Origin: Prorocentrum cordatum
Taxonomy: Eukaryota > Sar > Dinophyceae > Prorocentrales > Prorocentraceae
Assembly (NCBI GenBank): GCA_963575745.1
Contig: CAUYUJ010019873.1
Span: 5,001 to 69,000, forward strand
Length of the DNA: 64,000 nucleotides
Direction: 5' to 3'
Positions 32,097 through 44,057 of this stretch are shown piece after piece; the stretch's first letter is position 1; every line of letters begins with the position of its first letter. The notes under the pieces were generated by a model. It worked only from the letters and a program-made list of their open reading frames with translations. It was not told the origin of the DNA and did no database searches. The translations under genes were made by a program, and so were the position numbers.

Positions 32097-32552
32097 GGAC
32101 CGAGGGATAAGATCGAGGCAGGTTCGGGGAGGGTGCCCTCGTGTCCTTCGTGCTCGTCGGACGTTCTTGTGCAGCCTGGGGGGGGTACCATTCTGGATGT
32201 TCTTGAAGGGTGGTCTTCTGGCCCAGGTCCGACTCTGTGGCCAGCGCCATCGCAGGGGCCTCGCCCGCGGGCCGCCCAGGCGCGCCAAGAGCCAAGGGTC
32301 CCTCGCTGTCCGCCGTCGCTCCTCCTTCCTCTGCCGCTGGCCTGCTCTCGTGACTCCCTGCCCTCTGCTGCTGCAGTTGGACCGAGGTAACAGATCGAAG
32401 TCGGTTCGAGGAGGGTGCCCTCGTGTTCTTCGTGCTTGTTGGACGTTCTTGTGCAACCTGGTGGGGGTGCCCTTGGATGCGCTGTGCCAGTTTTGGCCGA
32501 CGGAGGTTCTCATGCTCTTGAAGGATGCTCTTCTGGCCTAGGTCCGACTGTA
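32097..32552 (+). repeat. Tandem duplication, ~285-bp period
   Basis: GGGTGCCCTCGTGT is at 32130 and 32414, GGACGTTCTTGTGCA at 32159 and 32443, and CCAGGTCCGACT / CCTAGGTCCGACT near 32223 and 32538. Two diverged units; no gene. Confidence 0.8.
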
Positions 32553-33110
32553 CGCTCATTTTCTGCAGACGTAAACTCGTCTAGTGTCTCGGAAAATTCG
32601 TCGGGAAGGGTTTCGTGGTTGATGATCCGGTCGATTGCACCCTTCCTTACTCGTTGTCCTCCTCTTGCCGATTAGGCGGTTGGGACGGCTGGAATACGGA
32701 ACTTGGTTTTCGATAGGGGGTCGATTGCCTCGCGCGCGCCCGCGCGCAGCTGTCGGGCCCGGAGGGCTCCCACAGCCCAGCGGGGATTCGGGGTTTCATC
32801 CGAGCGGCCACCTCCGTGATCGATCCGAGTCTCGCGCTTCCTCTCGAGCGTATCGCCTGCGCGTGCGGCACGTCTCTCGCGCCGTGCCGCCGCGGCGGCG
32901 GCCCCGCCTCGGGTGTTCCAGGTGTTGCACGCCGCGGGTGGCTCAGAGGTGGCCACTGTGGCACGACCTGGAGCCTGAAGAGCAGCCGATCGTCGAAGGC
33001 GAAAGGACCCACGCGGTGTCAGAAGCCAACGCCGGGGTCGTCACGACACGAGCCCGCCGCGCCTACGAAGACCGTGCGCGCGCAGCTGACGGGTGTGCCG
33101 AGTATTTTTT
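32553..33110. other. GC-rich spacer without recognised gene
   Basis: Overlapping ORFs on both strands; none has a motif. It ends at the first CCCGGAAAGG boundary. Confidence 0.4.
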
Positions 33111-35994
33111 CCCGGAAAGGGCGTGGGCCCAGGGTTCTCTTTTAGCCGTTTACCCCCGGATCTGACGGGTCAAGCGCCGGCGAAATTATTTGCGATAAAT
33201 AACGAGGTAAAGTGCTGATTTTTTTAGAAAAAGTGCGTTTTGTGCGTGCCCGCTCGAGGAAAGTTCGCCCCCCATCTCGGATCCTCGATAAATAACGGGG
33301 TCCGCAGACCCCCGCTTTCCCTCGTAAAAAAGAGGGTGCGGAGCGTTTTTCGCAGAATCCTCGAAAAATAACGGGGTCTGGAGCCCCGACCGCGACTCGG
33401 AAAAGCGCCCCGCGCGCAGGAATTCCGAGGATGTCTCGCGCGTGCCGCGTCCCGCGCGCAGGAATTTCGAGGATGTCTCGACTAATTCGCTTGTTTTGTC
33501 AGGATTTCTTAGAACTTTGGCAGGATGTCTCGAGCGAAACGCTTATTTTACATAGTTTGTGGAGGATGTCTCGAGCGAAACGCTGGTTTTCGCAAAATTT
33601 GGAGATGTCTCGAGCGGGGGGCCAGAATTCAGAGGATGTCTCAGGCGAAATGCTTGTTTTCGTGTCCCGCTCGCGGGAATTCCAAGGATGTCTCGCGCGG
33701 GCCGCGTCCCGCGCGCAGGAATTTCGAGGATGTCTCGACTAATTCGTTTGTTTTGTCAGGATTTCTTAGAATTTTGACCGGATGTCTAGCGAAACGCTTG
33801 TTTTTCAGAATTTGTTGAGGATGTCTCGAGCGAAACGCTGGTTTTGCAGAGTTGGGGATGTCTCGAGCGAAACGCTTGTTTTCAGAATTTGTTGAGGATG
33901 TCTCGAGCGAAACGCTGGTTTTGCAGAGCCGACCGCGACGCGGAAAAGCGCCCCGCGCGCAGGAATTCCGATGATGTTTCGCGCGTGCCGCGTCCCGCGC
34001 GCAGGAATTTCGAGGATGTCTCGACTAATTCGTTTGTTTTGCTAGGATTTCCTTGAATTTTGGCAGGATGTCTCGAGCGAAATGCTTGTCTTTCATCATT
34101 TGTTGAAGACGTTTCGAGCGAACGCTGGTTTTGCAAAATTGGGGGATGTCTCGAGCGGGGGCCTCGTGGGGGGCCTCGTGGGGGTCCAGAATTCAGAGGA
34201 TGTCTCAGGCGAAATGCTTGTTTACACGTCCCGCTCGCAAGAATTTCGAGGATGTCTCGCGCGTCCGCGCCCCGCGCGCAGGAATTCTGAGGATGTTGGC
34301 AGGATGTCTCGAGCGAAACGCTTGTCCCCAGCACGTTCCGTAGCGCGTCCCCTTGGCACGTCCCGCGGTGCGTGCCCGTGGCGCGTCCCCTGGCACGTCG
34401 CTTGGCGGGTCCCTTGGGACGTTCCGCGGCGCGTCCTCCTGGCATGTCCCCTTGTCAATTAGCTCTGGGGCAGCTACTATGTGTTCAGGCAGCTCGAGCT
34501 TAAGATTCAGATCAGGACTCGGATGCAGAGGAGGACTCGATCCACGAGGCTATAGAGTACAATCGCGGCATGGCACATCGCAAGTCAGCACGGCACAGCA
34601 CAGCACAGACTTCGGCACAGTACATCAAGATCGATAGACTCAGCATTGCAACTTGGCACGTTCCTTGGCACGTTCCGTGGGGCGTGCCTTGGCGAGTCCC
34701 CCTGGCACGTCGCGTGGCGCGTCCCCTGGCACGTCCCGCGGCACGTCCACTGGCACGTTCCGTAGCGCGTCTCCTTGGCACGTCCCGCGGTGCGTGCCCA
34801 TGGCACGTCCCCTGGCACGTCGCTTGGCGTGTCCTTTGGGACGTTCCGCGGCGCGTCCTCCTGGCATGTCCCCCTGTCGATTAGTTCTGGGGCAGCTACT
34901 ATGTGTTCAGGCAGCTCGAGCTTAAGATCCAGATCAGTTCGGTCAGGACTCGGATGCAAAGAGGACTCGATCCACAACGCTATCTAGAGCACAATCGCGG
35001 CATGGCACATCGCAGTTCAGCACGGCGCAGCACAGCACAGATTTCGGCATGGTACATCAAGATCGAAACACTCAGCATTGCAACTTGGCACGTTCCGTGG
35101 GGCGTCCCTTGGCGAGTCCCCCTGGCACGTCGCGTGGCGCGTCCCCTGGCACGTCCCGCGGCACGTCCATTGGCACGTTCCGTAGCGCGTCTCCTTGGCA
35201 CGTCCCGCGGTGCGTGCCCATGGCACGTCCCCTGGCACGTCGCTTGGCGTGTCCTTTGGGATGTTCCGCGGCGCGTCCTCCTGGCATGTCCCCCTGTCGA
35301 TTAGTTCTGGGGCAGCTACTATGTGTTCAGGCAGCTCGAGCTTAAGATCCAGATCAGTTCGGTCAGGACTCGGATGCAACGAGGACTCGATCCACAACGC
35401 TATCCAGAGCACAATCGCGGCATGGCACATCGCAGTTCAGCACGGCGCAGCACAGCACAGATTTCGGCATGGTACATCAAGATCGAAACACTCAGCATTG
35501 CAACTTGGCACGTTTCCTGGGGCGTCCCTTGGCGAGTCCCCCTGGCACGTCGCGTGGCGCGCCCCCTGGCACGTCCCGCGGCACGTCCATTGGCACGTTC
35601 CGTAGCGCGTCCGCTTGGCACGTCACGCGGTGCGTGCCCATGGCACGTCCCCTGGCACGTCGCTTGGCGCGTCCTTTGGGACGTTCCGCGGCGCGTCCTC
35701 CTGGCATGTCCCCTCTGTCGATTGGTTCAGAGGGCAGCTACCATCTGCTCAGTCAGCTCGAGCTTAAGATCCAGATCAATGCGGTCAGGACTCGGATGTT
35801 AAGGAAGACTCGATCCACGACGCTATGTAGAGCACAATCGCGGTATGGAACATCGCAGTTCAGCACGGTGCAGCACAGCACAGCCCCTGGCACAGTACAT
35901 TAAGATCGATACATTCTGAATTGCATTTGCCCGTCGCCCAATCAAGTGTCTTTGAACAGTTGCCATGCCTTACATTTCTATATTCCTTTCCGGG
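33111..35994 (+). mobile_element. CCCGGAAAGG composite element 1 (expanded)
   Basis: Left boundary CCCGGAAAGG (33111-33120), right boundary CCTTTCCGGG (35985-35994), then TTCGTGGGTCGATCAT. Leader 33121-33420 contains three AAATAACG(A/G)GG words. Module A (33420-34320) repeats GATGTCTCGAGCGAAACGCT-type units. Module B (34320-35920) has a higher-order unit of 420-432 bp (CAGCATTGCA at 34641, 35073 and 35493) built from GGCACGTCCC/GGCGCGTCCC subunits. The tail contains CATTTCTATATTCCTTTCC. No plausible gene; long Arg/Ala/Pro ORFs in module B come from the repeat. Confidence 0.75.
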
Positions 35995-36115
35995 TTCGTG
36001 GGTCGATCATTTTTGGGCCAAGGGATTGCGTGCAGGCCCCGAGGACATTGGAATGCCCCCCGCAGGTTAACTGCAACCCGAAAAAGAAAGTCGCGCCCAA
36101 CGCGCACCGATGGAA

Positions 36116-36116
36116 C

Positions 36117-36150
<34 letters not shown>

Positions 36151-36188
36151 ATGTGTAGATATATATATATATATAGATATATTTATAT

Positions 36189-36220
<32 letters not shown>

Positions 36221-36240
36221 CTGTGTATATATATATATAA
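36116..36240 (+). repeat. TA/TATG tract between elements 1 and 2
   Basis: (AT)n followed by ATGT/GTAT words; occupies most of the 250-bp spacer. Confidence 0.9.
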
Positions 36241-36245
36241 CTCTT

Positions 36246-37543
36246 CCCGGAAAGGGCATAGGCCCAAGGTTCTCTTTTTATAATTGGTTTACCCCCGGTT
36301 TTGACTTGTTGAGGGCCGGCGAAATTATTCTGCGTAAATAACGAGGTAAAGTGCTTAGTTGTTTGAAGAAGTGCGTTTCGTGCGTGCCCGCTCGAGGAAA
36401 GTGCGCCCCCCATCTCGGATCCTCGATTAAAAAAACGGGGTCCGCAGACCCCCTCCCCTGTTTAAAAAAAATGCGGAGCGTTTTTCGCATAATCCTCTAC
36501 AAATAACGGGGTCTGGAACCCCGACCGCGACGCAGAAAAGCGCACCGCGCGCAGGAATTCCGAGGATGTCTCGCGCGTGCCGCGTCCCGCGCGCAGGAAT
36601 TTCGAGGATGTCTCAACTAATTCGTTTGTTTTGTCAGGATTTCTTAGAATTTTGACAGGATGTCTCGAGCGAAACGCTTGTTTTTCATAGTTTGTTGAGG
36701 ATGTCTCGAGGGAAACGCTGGTTTTGCAGAATTTGGGGATGTCTCGAGCGGGGGCTTCGTGGGGGGTCAGAATTCAAAGGATGTCTCAGGCGAAATGTTT
36801 GTTTTCGTGTCCCGCTTGCAGGAATTCCAAGGATGCCTCGCGCGTGCCGCGTCCCGCGCGCAGGAATTTTGAGGGTGTCTTGACTAATTTGATTGTTTTG
36901 CCAGGATGTCCTTGGATTTTGACCCGATGTCTCGAGCGAAACGCTTGTTTTTCATAATTTGTTGAGGATGCCTCAAGGGAAACGCTGGTTTTGCAGAATT
37001 TGGGGGATGTCTCGAGCGGGGGCCTCTTGGGGGGGCAGAATTCAGAGGATGTCTCAGGCGAAATGTTTGTTTTCACGTCCCGCTCGCAGGAATTCTGGGG
37101 ATGTCTCGCGCGTGCCACGTCCCGCGCGCAGGAATTTTGTGGATGTCCCGTAGCGCGTCCCCTTGGCACGTCCCGCGGTGCGTCTTCATGGCACGTCCCT
37201 TGGCACGTTGCCTGGCGCGTCCCTTGGGACGTTCCACGGCGCGTCCTCCTGGCATGTTCCCCTGTCAAGGAGCTCTGGGGCAGCTATTAGTTATGTGTTC
37301 AGGCAGCTCGAGCTTAAGATCCAGATCAGTTCGGTCAGGACTCGGATGCAAAGGAGGAGTCGATTCATAACGCTATAGAGCACAATCGCGGCATGGCACA
37401 TCGCAATTCAGCACAGCGCTGCACAGCACAGCCCTCGGCACGGTACATCAAGATCGATACAATCAGCATTGCACTTGCCCGTCACCCAATCAGGTGTCTT
37501 TGAAAACGATGCCATGCGGTACATTTCTATATTCCTTTCCGGG
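36246..37543 (+). mobile_element. CCCGGAAAGG composite element 2
   Basis: Boundaries CCCGGAAAGG 36246-36255 and CCTTTCCGGG 37534-37543. Leader, module A (36550-37146), a single module B unit (37146-37480) and tail in the same order as element 1. More diverged from element 1 than element 3 is. Confidence 0.75.
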
Positions 37544-37903
37544 TTCGTGGGTCGATCATGTTTTTGGGTGTGTAGGTTTGTGCGCCGGCTCGGATGCATG
37601 CCCCCACTGCGTTTCTCAGCCGTTTCTTTCAGGAGAGAGGCGTGCCGTCGTCGGCTTCGGAGAGCAATGCTCTGCCCGTGAAGCAGACAAAACTTGATGG
37701 CACGCCAGGCCAACGGCGTGTCGGAGCTGGGCCGAGCACGGGAACGGAAGGAACGAAGCGGGAACATGCCCGAGAGGGCTCACAGCACCGTCCACGAGCC
37801 GTGGCGTTCCATTTTTTTTTGGTTGTCGTGCAGGGAGCCTTGGCGTTGAAAACTTTTTTGACGCCACCGTCCGATCTTGGGAGCCTGGGCGTTCGACGCT
37901 TTT
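37544..37903. other. Spacer between elements 2 and 3
   Basis: The conserved 19-nt tail TTCGTGGGTCGATCATGTT is followed by apparently unique sequence; no gene recognised. Confidence 0.4.
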
Positions 37904-39200
37904 CCCGGAAAGGGCGCGGGCCCAGGGTTCTCTTTTAGCCGTTTACCCCCGGATCTGACGGGTCAAGCGCCGGCGAAATTATTTGCGATAAATAACGAGG
38001 TAAAGTGCTGATTTTTTTAGAAAAAGGGCGTGGGCCCAGGGTTCTCTTTTAGCCGTTTACCCCCGGATCTGACGGGTCAAGCGCCGGCGAAATTATTTGC
38101 GATAAATAACGAGGTAAAGTGCTGATTTTTTTAGAAAAAGTGCGTTTTGTGCGTGCCCGCTCGAGGAAAGTTCGCCCCCCATCTCGGATCCTCGATAAAT
38201 AACGGGGTCCGCAGACCCCCGCTTTCCCTCGTAAAAAAGAGGGTGCGGAGCGTTTTTCGCAGAATCCTCGAAAAATAACGGGGTCTGGAGCCCCGACCGC
38301 GACTCGGAAAAGCGCCCCGCGCGCAGGAATTCCGAGGATGTCTCGCGCGTGCCGCGTCCCGCGCGCAGGAATTTCGAGGATGTCTCGACTAATTCGCTTG
38401 TTTTGTCAGGATTTCTTAGAACTTTGGCAGGATGTCTCGAGCGAAACGCTTATTTTACATAGTTTGTGGAGGATGTCTCGAGCGAAACGCTGGTTTTCGC
38501 AAAATTTGGAGATGTCTCGAGCGGGGGGCCAGAATTCAGAGGATGTCTCAGGCGAAATGCTTGTTTTCGTGTCCCGCTCGCGGGAATTCCAAGGATGTCT
38601 CGCGCGGGCCGCGTCCCGCGCGCAGGAATTTCGAGGATGTCTCGACTAATTCGTTTGTTTTGTCAGGATTTCTTAGAATTTTGACCGGATGTCTCGAGCG
38701 AAACGCTTGTTTTTCATAATTTGTTGAGGATGTCTCGAGCGAAACGCTGGTTTCTGCAAACTTGGGGATGTCTCGAGCGGGGGCCTCGTGGGGGGCCAGA
38801 ATTCAGAGGATGTCTCAGGCGAAATGCTTGTTTTCACGTCCCGCTCGCAGGAATTCGGAAGATGTCTCGCGCGTGCCACGTCCCGCGCGCAGGAATTTTG
38901 AGGATGTCCCGTAGCGCGTCCCCTTGGCACGGCCTACGGTGCGACCCCATGGCACGTCCCTTGGCACGTCGCCTGGCGCGTCCCTGGGGACGTTTCGCGG
39001 CGCGTCCTCCTGGCATGTCCCCCTGTCAATTAGCTCTGGGGCAGCTACTATGTGTTCAGGAAGCTCGAGCTTCAGATCCAGATCAGTTCGGTCAGGACTT
39101 GGATGCAAAGGAAGACTCGCGCGCAGGAATTCCGAGGATGTCTCGCGCGTGCCGCGTCCAGCGCGCAGGAATTTCGAGGATGTCTCGACTAATTCGCTAG
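37904..39200 (+). mobile_element. CCCGGAAAGG composite element 3 (right end missing)
   Basis: Left boundary CCCGGAAAGG 37904-37913. The first 114 bp are tandemly duplicated (37909-38022 and 38023-38136). From 38023 to 38694 the sequence appears identical to 33116-33787 of element 1. Modules A and a short B follow (to about 39110), then A-type words resume and the element passes into the 175-180-bp satellite. No CCTTTCCGGG end is found before element 4. Confidence 0.7.
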
Positions 39201-39244
39201 GTTTTGCAGGATTTTCCGTAGGAGGGCCAAGGAGAGGCCCCGAA

Positions 39245-39255
39245 GGCTCTGGGAG

Positions 39256-39293
<38 letters not shown>

Positions 39294-41185
39294 TCTCTTG
39301 GGGTTCTCTTGGACGGTTTGTAGAGTCCACGCTTACATGATCGACGGGTCGAGGACAGCGCGACGACGACGACGTCGCGGTGGCGGCGGCGTCCACCACG
39401 ACGACAAAGTCTCATCTTAGAGCCTTGCGTGGGGGGGTCTCTTGGGGTTCTCTTGGAGGGTCTCTGGAGGGTCTGTAGAGCCCACGCTTACACGATCGAG
39501 GGATCGAGGACAGCGCGACGACGACGACGACGTCGCGGTGGCGGCGGCGGCGACGACGACGACGACAAAGTCTCATCTTAGAGCCTTGCGTGGGGGGGTC
39601 TCTTGGGGTTCTCTTGGAGGGTCTCTTGACGGTTTGTAGAGCCCACGCTTACACGATCGAGGGATCGAGGACAGCGCGACGATGACGACCACGTCGCGGT
39701 GGCGGCGGCGGCGACGACGACGACAAAGTCTCATCTTAGAGCCTCTCGTGGGGGGGTCTCCGGGGGTTCTCTGGGAGGGTCTCTTGGGGGTCTGCAGAGC
39801 CCACGCTTACACGATCGAGGGCTCGAGGACAGCGCGACGACGACGACGACGTCGCGGTGGCGGCGGCGGCGGCGATGACGACGACAAAGTCTCATCTTAG
39901 AGCCTTGCGTGGGGGGGTCTCTTGGGGTTCTCTTGGAGGGTCTCTTGAGGGTCTGTAGAGCCCACGCTTACACGATCGAGGGATCGAGGACAGGGCGGCG
40001 GCGGCGACGACGACGACAAAGTCTCATCTTAGAGCCTTGCGTGGGGGGTCTCTTGGAGGGTCTCTTGGGGGTCTGTAGAGCCCACGCGCGGTGGCGGCGG
40101 CGGCGACGACGACGACAAAGTCTCATCTTAGAGCCTTGCGTGGAGCGGTGTCTTGGGGTTCTCTGGGAGGGTCTCCTGGGGGGTCTGTAGAGCCCACGCT
40201 TTCACGATCGAGTGATCGAGGACAGCGCGACGACGACGACGACGTCGCGGTGGCGGCGGCGGCGACGACGACGACAAAGTCTCATCTTAGAGCCTTGCGT
40301 GGGGTGTCTCGGGGTTCTCTTGGAGGGTCTCTTGGGGGTCTGTAGAGCCCACGCTTTCACGATCGAGTGATCGAGGACAGCGCGACGACGACGACGACGT
40401 CGCGGTGGCGGCGGCGACGACGACGACGACAAAGTCTCATCTTAGAGCCTCTCGTGGGGGGGTCTCCGGGGGTTCTCTGGGAGGGTCTCTTGGGGGTCTG
40501 CAGAGCCCACGCTTACACGATCGAGGGCTCGAGGACAGCGCGACGACGACGACGACGTCGCGGTGGCGGCGGCGGCGGCGATGACGACGACAAAGTCTCA
40601 TCTTAGAGCCTTGCGTGGGGGGGTCTCTTGGGGTTCTCTTGGAGGGTCTCTTGAGGGTCTGTAGAGCCCACGCTTACACGATCGAGGGATCGAGGACAGG
40701 GCGGCGGCGGCGACGACGACGACAAAGTCTCATCTTAGAGCCTTGCGTGGGGGGTCTCTTGGAGGGTCTCTTGGGGGTCTGTAGAGCCCACGACGACGAC
40801 GTCGCGGTGGCGGCGGCGGCGACGACGACGACAAAGTCTCATCTTAGAGCCTTGCGTGGAGCGGTGTCGGTTCTCTTGGAGGGTCTCTTGGGGGTCTGGG
40901 CCCACGTTCTCTTGGAGGGTTCTCTTGGGGGTCTGTAGAGCCCACGCTTTCACGATCGAGTGATCGAGGACAGCGCGACGACGACGACGACGACGTCGCG
41001 GTGGCGGCGGCGGCGACGACGACGACAAAGTCTCATCTTAGAGCCTTGCGTGGGGGGGTCTCCGGGGGTTCTCTTGGAGGGTCTCTTGGGGGTCTGTAGA
41101 GCCCACGCTTACACGATCGAGGGATCGAGGACAGCGCGACGACGACGACGTCGCGGTGGCGGCGGCGGCGACGACGACGACGATC
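39245..41185 (+). repeat. 175-180-bp satellite with (GAC)n core and 706-bp higher-order period
   Basis: Each monomer contains AAAGTCTCATCTTAGAGCC, G-rich GGGTCTCTTGGGGTTCTC, GTAGAGCCCACGCTTACACG, GATCGAGG...GGACAG, then (CGACGA)n, GTCGCGGTGGCGGC and (GAC)n. There are about eleven monomers. A block from about 39740 to 40087 recurs essentially unchanged 706 bp later (40446-40793). Confidence 0.9.
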
Positions 41186-41593
41186 CAGCGTAATCCAGGC
41201 CCCCAGCGAATCCGTGTGTTCTTACGTATGTGCCTATAGATTAGGCTTCCCAGGTCCACACGGCCCCCAAAGAGTTCCCTCAGGGCCCCCAAAGAGCTCC
41301 AAGACGGTCCGAGAGGGCCTTGGGATCGCCCGAGGCAGCATGCAGCACTACCGACGGTACGGCAGCAGCGACGACCGTGCCTTGCGCTTGTGGGACATCT
41401 GTTTACTCGGGTACACACGATACCTGCGACGCCAGCTCCAACACGTGCGTTCAGGCGAGTTCTGTTAGATGTATGGGAGGAGGAGGAGGACGCAGAAGAG
41501 GAGGAGGAGGAGGAGGAAGACACGTGTCAAGTCCTGCATTCGAGCTGCGCCTTCTTCCCGACATGTTTGTTTTTGTTTTGTGATTGTTATGTT
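41186..41593. other. Spacer between satellite and element 4
   Basis: Includes reversed G-rich words (41250-41330) and a GGA tract (41470-41520). No gene recognised. Confidence 0.5.
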
Positions 41594-43091
41594 CCCGGAA
41601 AGGGTCTGAGCCCAGGGTTCTCTTTTAGTTGGTTTCCCCCGGTTTTGACGGCTGTAGGGCCGGCGAATTTCTTTTGCGATAAATAACGAGGTCGCGTAGG
41701 GTCGGCGAATTAAAATTTGAGGATGTCTCGAGCGAAACGCTTGTTTTTCATACTTTGTTGAGGATGTCTCGAGCGAAACGCTTGTTTTGTGTCATAGATT
41801 GTCCTCTCCTGGGGGTTTGAATTTTGAGGATCTCTCAAGTGGATTGCTTGTTTTCACGTGCCCAGGTCTTGAGGATGTCTCGAGCGAGACGCTTGGTTTC
41901 ACGCCTCCAGGTGGCCCAGACAGATGTCTAGCATGAGGATTTGTTGAGGATGTTTCGAACCAGATGCTTATTTTCACGTGTCCAGGTCGCCCAGGCAGAT
42001 GTCTAGCAGGAGCATTTGTTGAGGATGTCTCGAGCGAGACGCTTGTTTGCACGTGTCCAGGTTGCTCAGGCGGATGTCTAGCATGAGGATGTGCTGACAA
42101 CGTCTTGAGCGAAACGCGTGTTTTCACGTGTCCAGGTCGCCCACGCACAGCACAGCCCTCGGCACGGTACATCCATATCGATACCCTTAGCATTGCAGCC
42201 TGGCATGTTGCCTGGCACGTTCCGCGGAGCGTCCCGTGGCGAGTCCCCCTGACACGTCGCGCGGTGCACGTCCATTGGCACGTTCCGTAGCGCGTCCCCT
42301 TGGCACGTCCCGCGGTGCGTGCCCATGGCACGTCCCCTGGCACGTCGCCTGGCGCGTCCCTTGGGACGTTCCGCGGCGCGTCCTCCTGGCATGTCCCCTC
42401 TGTCGATTAGTTCTGGGGCAGCTACCATCTGCTCCGGCAGCTCGAGCTTACGATCCAGATCAGTTCTGTCAGGACTCGGATGCCAGGGAGGACTCGATCC
42501 ACAACGCTATATATAGAGCACAATCGCGGCATGACGCATCGCAGTTCAGCACAGCCCAGCACAGCACAGCCGTCGGCATGGTACATCAAGATCGATACAC
42601 TCAGCACTGCAACTTGGCACGTTCCTTGGCGCGTTCCGTGGCGAGTCCACCTGGCACGTCGCGCGGCGCGTCCCCTGGCACGTCCCTCGGCACGTCCATT
42701 GGCACGTTCCGTAGCGCGTCCCCTTGGCACGTCCCGCGGTGCACGTCCCCTGGCACGTCGCCTGGCGCGTCCCTTGGGACGTTCCGCGGCGCGTCCTCCT
42801 GGCATGTTCCCTCTGTCGATTAGTTCTGGGGCAGCTACCATCTGCTCAGGCAGCTCGAGCTTACGCTCCAGATCAGTTCGGTGAGGACTCGGATGCCAGG
42901 GAGGACTCGATCCACAACGCTATATAGAGCACAATCGCGGCATGGCACATCGCAGTTCAGCACGGCCCAGCACAGCACAGCCCTCGGCACAGTACATCAT
43001 CATCGATACATTCAGCATTGCATGTGCCTGTCGCCCAATCAGGTGTCTTTGAAATGTTGCAATGCCTTACATTTCTATATTCCTTTCCGGG
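41594..43091 (+). mobile_element. CCCGGAAAGG composite element 4
   Basis: Boundaries CCCGGAAAGG 41594-41603 and CCTTTCCGGG 43082-43091, then the 19-nt tail. Short leader (to 41710), module A (41715-42140) and two module B units (starts near 42189 and 42602). 1,498 bp. Closest in structure to elements 5 and 6. Confidence 0.8.
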
Positions 43092-44057
43092 TTCGTGGGT
43101 CGATCATGTTTACGTCATCGCATCCCCTGACGGCCAGCTTTCCGCCACCCGCGGTCGTTGGGAGCCCTGGCATCAAAGACGTGTCCGTCGCCGGGCCGTC
43201 TGGTGGCGGGAGCCTTGGCGTCCACGCGGTGTCTGTGACTCCGCCGTCTTGGAGCCCCCTTGGGGGCTCTTTTGGGCCTCTCCATGGGGCTCTCTTTGGG
43301 CGGGGCCTCTTTGGGCCATCCTGGACCCCCCTTGGGTGTCTTGGGGGCCTCTTGGGCCGTCTTCGGGCCCGGCCGTCTCGGGTCCCTCTTGAGCTGTCTT
43401 GGTCCTCTCGGGTTGTCTTGGAGGGATCTGGGATGCCGCTGTAGCCGTGTTGGTCCGTCCTTGGTTCGAAAGGGCGAGAACCCTATGTAGAACGATTGAA
43501 ACACTTGAAAGAGAGACTCGTGTTTTTGGCCTCCTTGAGCAGTCTTCGGGGTCCTCTCTGGCCGTCTTGCGGGCCTCAGCGGCCGTCTTGGGGCTCTCTT
43601 GGACAGCCTTGGTGCTCTCTTGAGATCCTTTGAGACTCTCCTGGGGTCCTCCTGAGCGTTTTGGGGGCCGTTTTCGGGCCTCTTGCGGCTATCTTGCGTC
43701 CTGAGGCTCTCCTGGCTGCTCTTAGGACCCAATTGGGCCGTCTTGGGAGGTACTTGGCGTGCTCGATCACTCTGGCGCGGGTCGCCCCACCCCACCCTTG
43801 GGCTCTGTCACATGCGGGGCTGTTCGTCCAAGCAGAATATCATCACTTGCACCTCGCGCTTTCTGTTACCTTGCCTGACCGGGCACGGAAAACGCTCTGC
43901 CCCGCAGAGAGCGCGGAGTCGCCTGCGTGTCCTGTCTTGAGTCCTTCTTGGGCCCCTCTTTGGTCCGTCTCCTCATCCTATCTCTCTCTCTCTCTGTTGT
44001 GCTGACTTGCTCTCTCTCTCTCTCTCACTTGCTCCCTCTACGCACACAGTCTCATTT
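43092..44057. other. Spacer with G-rich CTTGGG array
   Basis: 43240-43780 carries CTTGGGGGCC words with an A-rich insert (about 43465-43535, GCGAGAACCCTATGTAG). 43980-44040 is a CT dinucleotide tract. No gene. Confidence 0.7.

Noticed and set aside
34320-35900. Series of 70-160-codon Arg/Ala/Pro frames in module B
   Set aside because: The same peptides recur in several frames and both strands because the 10-bp subunits are GC-rich and stop-poor. They follow the DNA repeat, not protein conservation.
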